Made by a program: the position numbers and the translations under genes
Assembly: GCF_900129755.1 (NCBI RefSeq)
Contig: NZ_FQWT01000003.1
Span: forward strand, 124,001-188,000
Length of the DNA: 64,000 nt
Source of the DNA: Chryseobacterium oranimense
GTDB lineage: Bacteria > Bacteroidota > Bacteroidia > Flavobacteriales > Weeksellaceae
Direction of reading: 5' to 3'
The notes under the pieces: generated by a model
Told to the model about the DNA's origin: nothing
The model's database searches: none
What the model saw: only the letters and a program-made list of their open reading frames with translations
Shown here: positions 58,976 through 64,000 of the stretch, in pieces
Layout: every line of letters begins with the position of its first letter
Numbering within the stretch: the first letter of the stretch is position 1

Positions 58976-59779
58976 TTAAACTTTGCTGGTCGTTAAACCA
59001 AACTTTTGTTTAAATGAATAATAGAAATGAGACAGGTTTTCAAATCCCAGTTCAAGATAAATATCAGACGGCTTTTTATTCCTATGCCGGATCTGGTAAT
59101 ACGCTTCTTCCAGTCTTTTTTCTTTAAGCCATTGTTTAGGCGTCATGTTGAAAGCTTTATTAAAATCACGCTTAAAACCCGAAAGGCTGCGGCCTGTAAG
59201 CCTGGCAAACGTTTCCACCGGCACATTGAATTTGAAATTCTTATTCATAAACTCCTTAAGATCGATCTTATGCGGTTCTGAAAAATCAAAAAGCAGGTTT
59301 TTAAAATCAGGATTAGCTTGCAGAATCAGCTCTATTGCCTCTTTAACCTTTAAAACTGCCAGCCTGGAAGTTGCTGTTTTTGTTTTATCAATATACGGAA
59401 GCAGTGAAGTAAAATATCCGCTGAAAAATTCATCAGACTCAAAAAAAAGTCTTTCATTATCTGGAAATCTTTCGGATGGCATCATTTTATATTCTGCTGC
59501 ATACTGCCGGAGCGTTTCCTGGTCGAGAGTTATGGACAGAAACTGGTACTTTTTATTCTTTGAAGGATGTTTTACCGTTCGGATCAGTTGATTTTTTCTG
59601 ACAAGTACTACTGTATTTTCCTTTATAACAGTTTTGCCTTTGTCATGAAACGCATGCGTTTCACCGGACAGCTGATAGCCCAGAAAATGATCGGGAATAA
59701 ATTCCTCGTGCCCCCTGTACATTTCAAACGAACAGGAATAGACCAGTTTATCAAATATGATTTCCGAAGTTTTTTCCAT
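58976..59779 (-). CDS. AraC-family transcriptional regulator
   Basis: 267 residues. A cupin-like N-terminal half with a HEEFIPDHFLGYQLSGETHAFHDKGKTVIKENTVVLVRKNQLIRTVK block, then the AraC double HTH: VPVETFARLTGRSLSGFKRDFNKAFNMTPKQWLKEKRLEEAYYQI and PSDIYLELGFENLSHFYYSFKQKFGLTTSK. It lies 18 bp after the HbpS-like gene, on the same strand, and is probably the last gene of the SDR-HbpS-AraC operon and its regulator. Confidence 0.87.
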   Translation of the reverse strand: MEKTSEIIFDKLVYSCSFEMYRGHEEFIPDHFLGYQLSGETHAFHDKGKTVIKENTVVLVRKNQLIRTVKHPSKNKKYQFLSITLDQETLRQYAAEYKMMPSERFPDNERLFFESDEFFSGYFTSLLPYIDKTKTATSRLAVLKVKEAIELILQANPDFKNLLFDFSEPHKIDLKEFMNKNFKFNVPVETFARLTGRSLSGFKRDFNKAFNMTPKQWLKEKRLEEAYYQIRHRNKKPSDIYLELGFENLSHFYYSFKQKFGLTTSKV

Positions 59780-59797
59780 ACTGCAAATATCTGAAAT

Positions 59798-60199
59798 TTA
59801 AGCCATAACAGCAGCACCTGCCTTTGCAATCTCTTTATCCTGTTCGGGAGTTCCACCGGAAGATGCAATTGCCCCTATGATCTTTCCTTCAGCATCTTTG
59901 ATGACTACTCCGCCTGCAATAGTAAGAAGTCCCTCATTGGAATTCAGCATGCCGTATCCATGAATATCTGCTCCGGAAATGATTGTCCCCATTATATCAC
60001 TGTCGACACCGAACATTACTGCCGTTTTTGCTTTCTTAACTGCAAAATCGATAACCCCGTAAACACTGTCCAGTCTTGCCATCGTCACAAGATGTCCTCC
60101 TGCATCCACAACGGCAATACTTACAGGAATATTGATGGATTTTGCTTTTTCTGTGGCTGCCTGAAGCGCTTTTGCAGCCTGATTATACGTTATACTCAT
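59798..60199 (-). CDS. GlcG/HbpS-family haem-binding-like protein
   Basis: 133 residues. YNQAAKALQAATEKAKSINIPVSIAVVDAGGHLVTMARLD and IAGGVVIKDAEGKIIGAIASSGGTPEQDKEIAKAGAAVM are the family's conserved ends. Streptomyces HbpS binds haem; most homologues are of unknown role and accompany oxidoreductases. It is 3 bp downstream of an SDR gene, in the same operon. Confidence 0.88.
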   Translation of the reverse strand: MSITYNQAAKALQAATEKAKSINIPVSIAVVDAGGHLVTMARLDSVYGVIDFAVKKAKTAVMFGVDSDIMGTIISGADIHGYGMLNSNEGLLTIAGGVVIKDAEGKIIGAIASSGGTPEQDKEIAKAGAAVMA

Positions 60200-60202
60200 T
60201 GT

Positions 60203-60994
60203 TTAACTTTTTGCAGTCCATGCATCGGCCTGTAATTGTTTTACAAAATCTTCCGTTTCTTTAGGGTGTACATTCCTGAAATTAGAATTGTCATCCAGCG
60301 CTACATTCACAATCACCTCTGCCATAGACTGCGGATCCAGCTGGTGGGCAAGAGAATCGGCTGCCCCGTCAAAAGCAGATTCCGGAGTAAAGTTCACTTC
60401 AGGATCATACCATCTGAAAATGGAGTCTACTCCCCTGTCATTAAATCCTGTTCCAAAAACGCCCGGATTACACGTTGCAATTTTGATGTTGAACGGTGCC
60501 AGCTCAGTTTTTAACCCCTCTGCAATAGCTTCCATAGCATGCTTTGAGGCGCAATAGGCTGCTACATACGGAACCGTCCATAATCCTCCCATTGAAGTCG
60601 TGAACACAATCTTTCCTGGCTTTTTTTGTTCAATGAATTTTTTAACAAAGCCTTGTGCCAGCTGCAATCCGCCAAAAACATTCACATCGAACATAGAACG
60701 GATAAGCTCCAGTGGCTGCTCGGCAATAGGACCTCCTTCCATAATACCGGCATTGCTGATCAGAATATCAATATCATATTTTTTAAGGATATAATTGATG
60801 TCCTGTGAATTCGTTACATCCAGTTTATCAACCGTAAGATCTATTCCCTGTTCGCCTGCTTCCCGGATTAAATCACTCATCTGTGGATACACCTGTGCTG
60901 TTGCGATCACTTTGTGGCCTTTTTTAGCCAGATCAAATGCGGCTATTTTTCCGAAACCGCTTGCTGCGCCTGTAATTAAAATTGTTTTGCTCAT
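60203..60994 (-). CDS. short-chain dehydrogenase/reductase
   Basis: 263 residues from ATG 60994 (MSKTILITG); nine further upstream codons are open but would put residues before the Rossmann start. TGAASGFGKIAAFDLAKKGHKVIATA (TGxxxGxG), ILISNAGIMEGG (NAG) and the catalytic YCASKHAMEAIAEGL (YxxxK). Classical SDR with NAD(P). First gene of an SDR-HbpS-AraC operon. Substrate unknown. Confidence 0.9.
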   Translation of the reverse strand: MSKTILITGAASGFGKIAAFDLAKKGHKVIATAQVYPQMSDLIREAGEQGIDLTVDKLDVTNSQDINYILKKYDIDILISNAGIMEGGPIAEQPLELIRSMFDVNVFGGLQLAQGFVKKFIEQKKPGKIVFTTSMGGLWTVPYVAAYCASKHAMEAIAEGLKTELAPFNIKIATCNPGVFGTGFNDRGVDSIFRWYDPEVNFTPESAFDGAADSLAHQLDPQSMAEVIVNVALDDNSNFRNVHPKETEDFVKQLQADAWTAKS

Positions 60995-61358
60995 TTTGTT
61001 TTCTTTATTGTTACAGGACAAAGTTCATAGATTTCAGAAGGATATTTGTTGCTGAAAAGTTCAATGTTTTATTGCTGGAAGGCTCTGTATAAAACAGGTT
61101 TATATGGCGAAGCACCTCAGGCTTAACAATATTGTTTAAAACATTAAAATGTATGATAAAAACAGAATTTAAAGCTCGTTGAGAGATTCTCATTGAGAAT
61201 AGGTAGATGAAACACAAAATAAATTGATTTTAAAATTTTAATTTCAAACTCTTTATTATTTTCATAGAAAATGTACAATTGGTTAGATTTTTGAAGGCTA
61301 AAACATAACCAAACTTCTATAAAATGTAACGTTTTATAGAAAATCAAAATATTTTCCA
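60995..61358. other. 364-bp divergent intergenic region
   Basis: AT-rich, without coding character. It contains the promoter of the leftward SDR operon and the upstream region of the DNA repair operon. The only clear structure is the 27-bp inverted repeat at 61315-61341. Confidence 0.5.
61315..61341. promoter_or_regulatory. inverted repeat upstream of the DNA repair operon
   Basis: TTCTATAAAA (61315-61324) and TTTTATAGAA (61332-61341) are perfect 10-bp arms around TGTAACG. It lies 17 bp before the TTG start of the exonuclease gene, so it is either an operator or a leader hairpin. Confidence 0.55.
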
Positions 61359-62381
61359 TTGAAACTGATAACATTTACAAAAAAAGGCATTTACTGTCCT
61401 CAGGGAAAATTTTATATTGATCCATGGAGACCTGTAGATCTGGCAGTGATTACACACGGCCATGCCGACCATGCCCGTTGGGGAATGAAGAAATATCTCT
61501 GCCATCATTATACAAAACCCATTCTTTACCAGAGAATCGGCCCGGATATCGAATGCCAGGGTGTTGAATACGGTGAAATCATAATTATGAACGGAGTAAA
61601 GGTTTCGCTGCATCCTGCGGGACATATCATTGGCTCAGCCCAGATAAGGTTAGAATATAAAGGATATGTTACCGTTATTTCCGGCGATTATAAAGTGCAG
61701 GAAGACGGTTTGAGTAGTCCTTTTGAACTGGTGAAATGCAATGAATTCGTTACTGAAAGTACTTTCGGACTTCCTATTTACAACTGGCTGGAAGTTGCGG
61801 ATCTCAATAAAAAACTTCAGACCTGGGTCCTTAAAAATCAGGAAAATGCAAAAACATCTGTATTTATAGGATATTCTTTAGGCAAAGCCCAGCGTATTAT
61901 GAAGGCGGTGGAAGGTTTGGGTAAAATTTATGTTCATTATTCCATCGGAAAGCTCAATGAAGCTTTTGAATCCGTAGGAATTGATCTTCCGGACTATAAA
62001 ATTGCCGATTTCAAGGAGAATCCAAAAGAAGTCCGCCATGAAATAGTCATCGTTCCGCCGGCACTTTTAGACAGCAATATCATCAGGAAAATTCCGGATG
62101 CAGCGACAGCAATCTGCTCCGGCTGGATGCAGGTACGCGGGGCAAGAAGATGGCGGAGTGCTGATGCAGGATTTGCGATGAGCGATCATGCCGACTGGAA
62201 AGGCCTGCTGCAGGCTATAAAGGCTACAGAAGCTGAAATGGTACACGTTACCCATGGTCAGACTGAGATTTTTTCTAAATATTTGAATGAAATTGGTATT
62301 AAAGCAGATGTGGTGCAGACTCAGTTCGGGGAAGACGAGGAAGAAGCTGAAAAAGAAATTATTGAAAATCCTGAGCCATGA
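61359..62381 (+). CDS. ligase-associated DNA exonuclease (MBL/beta-CASP fold)
   Basis: 340 residues. Start is TTG 61359: the frame has no ATG upstream, and the text MKLITFTKKGIYCPQGKFYIDPWRPVDLAVITHGHADHARWG is where relatives begin. Metal motif THGHADHA (HxHxDH), then HPAGHIIGSAQIRLEYKGYVTVISGDYK, and the beta-CASP part with STFGLPIYNW, SLGKAQRIM and SDHADWKGLL. The last 4 bp overlap the ligase start (ATGA). Family members act with the ATP-dependent ligase in a DNA damage repair set. Confidence 0.9.
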   Translation: MKLITFTKKGIYCPQGKFYIDPWRPVDLAVITHGHADHARWGMKKYLCHHYTKPILYQRIGPDIECQGVEYGEIIIMNGVKVSLHPAGHIIGSAQIRLEYKGYVTVISGDYKVQEDGLSSPFELVKCNEFVTESTFGLPIYNWLEVADLNKKLQTWVLKNQENAKTSVFIGYSLGKAQRIMKAVEGLGKIYVHYSIGKLNEAFESVGIDLPDYKIADFKENPKEVRHEIVIVPPALLDSNIIRKIPDAATAICSGWMQVRGARRWRSADAGFAMSDHADWKGLLQAIKATEAEMVHVTHGQTEIFSKYLNEIGIKADVVQTQFGEDEEEAEKEIIENPEP

Positions 62382-63958
62382 AACATTTTGCTGATTTGAT
62401 CAATGCTTTGGAAACCACCAATAAAACCAATGCTAAAATAGATGCCATTATTGATTATCTGGAACGCGCCCCGGATGAAGATAAAGTTTGGTTTATTGCC
62501 CTGTTTACAGGAAAAAGACCTAAAAGGAATGTGAATACCAATTACATGAAAGAATGGGCGCTGGAAATCGCGCAGCTGCCCTTCTGGCTGTTTCAGGAGA
62601 GTTATTCTTCGGTAGGAGATCTCGGGGAAACCATTTCGTTGATCCTTCCGCCTCCTTCAGAAAAAATTGACCGTACCCTTTCCCAATGGATGATGGATAT
62701 TGTTAATTTAAAAGACAAATCGGAAACCGAAAAAAAAGAATTTGTCCTGAAATCCTGGAACGGCCTGGACTACACTGAACGTCTTTTATTTAATAAATTA
62801 CTGGGAGGAAGTTTCCGCATAGGCGTATCCGATAAAACACTCATCAACGCACTGACCAGATTTTCATCCCAGGAATCCAGCACGCTGATGCACAGCCTGA
62901 TGGGAAAATGGATGCCCGGCGAAGTAACATTTCAGGAACTGATTTCGGCAGAAAACGTTAATCCCGATAATTCGAAGCCTTATCCTTTCTGCCTGGCTTA
63001 TCCGCTGGAAAAAGAACTCGAAGAACTGGGAAATCCCGAAGACTGGCAGACGGAATACAAATGGGACGGAATCCGTGGACAGATTATCCGGAGAAACGAT
63101 GAAGTCTTTATATGGTCAAGGGGTGAAGAACTCATCACAGACCAGTTTCCGGAAATAAAAGAGACCGTGCAGGCCATGAAAGGAAACTTTGTCTTAGATG
63201 GAGAAATACTTGCGGTAAAGGATTCTAATGTTTTAAATTTTAATGAATTACAAAAAAGATTAAACAGGAAAACTTTAACCAAAAAAATGCTGGCAGATAT
63301 TCCGATTGAAGTTTTTGTTTATGACTTACTGGAACTTGAAGGAACAGATCTCCGTGAAAAATCAATGGCAGCCAGACGGGCCATGCTTGAAGAATTACTG
63401 CTGAATGAAGCTCCTCAAAACATTAAGCTTTCTCAGGTTATTAATTTTGAAAAATGGGATGACCTCAATACAATAAGAGAAGCATCAAGAGACATTAACA
63501 GCGAAGGCTTAATGCTGAAACAGAAAAACTCCATCTACCACTCCGGCAGGAAAAAAGGCGACTGGTGGAAGTGGAAAGTAAATCCTTTGACGATTGATGC
63601 TGTTTTAATTTATGCGCAGAAAGGAAGCGGAAGAAGAAGTGCCTATTATACAGACTATACATTCGCCGTAAAAAATGGTGATAGTCTTGTTACCATTGCA
63701 AAAGCCTATTCCGGACTTACCGATAAAGAAATCATGGAAGTCAGTAAGTTTGTCAATAAGAACGCCATTGAAAAGTTCGGACCTGTCCGTACGGTAAAAG
63801 CTGAGCTGGTCTTTGAAATAGCCTTTGAAGGCATAGGGTTCAGCAGCAGGCATAAAAGTGGCGTTGCCTTAAGGTTTCCAAGAATTGTAAGGTGGCGGAA
63901 AGATAAAACTGTAGCCGAAATAGATGATCTGGAAGAAATAAAAAAACTGATCCAATAA
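62378..63958 (+). CDS. ATP-dependent DNA ligase
   Basis: 526 residues. N-terminal ligase DNA-binding-like domain (~1-200, with WFIALFTGKRPKR and LNKLLGGSFRIGVSDKTL-type text). The nucleotidyl-transferase site is EYKWDGIRGQIIRR (Lys ~227), then WSRGEELITDQFPEI, VLDGEILAV, FVYDLLELEGTDLR, SEGLMLKQKNSIYHSGRKKGDWWKWKVNPLTIDAVLIYAQKG. The OB domain ends with ALRFPRIVRWRKDK. The MBL exonuclease upstream and helicase downstream form the known bacterial ligase-associated repair cluster. Confidence 0.95.
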   Translation: MKHFADLINALETTNKTNAKIDAIIDYLERAPDEDKVWFIALFTGKRPKRNVNTNYMKEWALEIAQLPFWLFQESYSSVGDLGETISLILPPPSEKIDRTLSQWMMDIVNLKDKSETEKKEFVLKSWNGLDYTERLLFNKLLGGSFRIGVSDKTLINALTRFSSQESSTLMHSLMGKWMPGEVTFQELISAENVNPDNSKPYPFCLAYPLEKELEELGNPEDWQTEYKWDGIRGQIIRRNDEVFIWSRGEELITDQFPEIKETVQAMKGNFVLDGEILAVKDSNVLNFNELQKRLNRKTLTKKMLADIPIEVFVYDLLELEGTDLREKSMAARRAMLEELLLNEAPQNIKLSQVINFEKWDDLNTIREASRDINSEGLMLKQKNSIYHSGRKKGDWWKWKVNPLTIDAVLIYAQKGSGRRSAYYTDYTFAVKNGDSLVTIAKAYSGLTDKEIMEVSKFVNKNAIEKFGPVRTVKAELVFEIAFEGIGFSSRHKSGVALRFPRIVRWRKDKTVAEIDDLEEIKKLIQ

Positions 63959-63959
63959 T

Positions 63960-64000
63960 TTGAAAGCATTTGAAAATACAGACGGGTTTAAGGTCATTCA
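63960..64000 (+). CDS. start of the ligase-associated DEXH-box helicase (3' part outside the window)
   Basis: TTG 63960 lies 1 bp after the ligase stop and opens a frame reading KAFENTDGFKVI up to the window edge. Lhr-type helicases in this cluster begin with a similar F...GFKVI stretch before the Q-motif. Only ~13 codons are visible, so the call rests mainly on gene order. If right, both the exonuclease and helicase of this operon start with TTG. Confidence 0.45.
   Translation, partial: MKAFENTDGFKVI

Noticed and set aside
1..64000. CRISPR arrays or insertion sequences
   Set aside because: No regularly spaced repeats of 24-48 bp and no transposase or terminal inverted repeats of IS type were seen.

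Overview
The window looks like a flavobacterial chromosome of the Chryseobacterium/Elizabethkingia type (Bacteroidota). The DNA is AT-rich, Shine-Dalgarno sequences are mostly absent, several promoters fit the Bacteroidota pattern TTG-N19-TAnnTTTG, and the families are typical of the group (RteC, DUF3945/TopB element genes, TonB receptors, a Crp-like regulator of flavobacterial type, the ligase-associated DNA repair set). Species cannot be fixed from the sequence alone. No rRNA, tRNA or CRISPR array was seen. All calls come from reading the sequence; no database search was run.

Region 1 (1-6.1 kb) is a metal block. It holds the end of a metal ABC permease fused to a DtxR-like domain, a second permease and a lipoprotein. 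A DtxR/MntR regulator follows, divergent from an operon of di-haem c-type cytochrome (DUF1111), Rieske lipoprotein and outer-membrane porin. Two perfect 5-6-5 inverted repeats lie between the divergent genes, one inside the spacer of a consensus promoter. A thioredoxin-fold remnant closes the block.

Region 2 (6.1-19.7 kb) is the excision/DNA-processing end of a CTnDOT-like integrative conjugative element. It carries RteC, a giant methylase-helicase (BmhA-like), DUF1896, a histone H1-like peptide, ORF6N, topoisomerase III (Exc-like), DUF3945 (Orf3-like), two excisionase-type HTH proteins (Xis2c/Xis2d-like) and a second RteC. No integrase or transfer gene is present, so the other end lies outside. 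Three promoter regions share a 10-bp-phased GGC motif array. A sequence close to the CTnDOT att core (GTAnnTTTGC) lies at 19.69 kb, where ordinary chromosome seems to begin.

Region 3 (19.7-26 kb) holds a Crp-family regulator, an MVL-type mannan-binding lectin, a NimR/NimT-like AraC-MFS pair, DUF421, an UlaG-like hydrolase and HxlR. Region 4 (25.4-32 kb) is a biotin locus: bioA apart, then a bioF-bioD-bioB operon headed by a small ferritin-like protein with a complete di-iron ligand pattern. It is divergent from a MocR-type regulator.

Region 5 (32.2-47.2 kb) is a large siderophore locus. One operon runs from a PLP decarboxylase through an IucA/IucC-acyltransferase fusion, an N-hydroxylase, a second IucA/IucC, a MATE exporter, an acyl carrier protein, an adenylating enzyme and a TonB receptor to a PepSY reductase-like protein. 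A clavaminate-synthase-like 2-oxoglutarate hydroxylase is divergent from it. The set predicts an NRPS-independent hydroxamate siderophore built from a decarboxylated, possibly hydroxylated, diamine, with an unexplained ligase/carrier branch.

Region 6 (47.3-64 kb) is ordinary chromosome with stress and efflux functions: GNAT, nucleosidase, FrnE-like DsbA, two MFS pumps, esterase, HxlR, Nudix-type regulator, MBL hydrolase, CAT-like acetyltransferase, 3-HIBADH-family dehydrogenase, EamA exporter and an SDR-HbpS-AraC operon. It ends with the DNA repair operon of MBL exonuclease, ATP-dependent DNA ligase and the first codons of the associated helicase.
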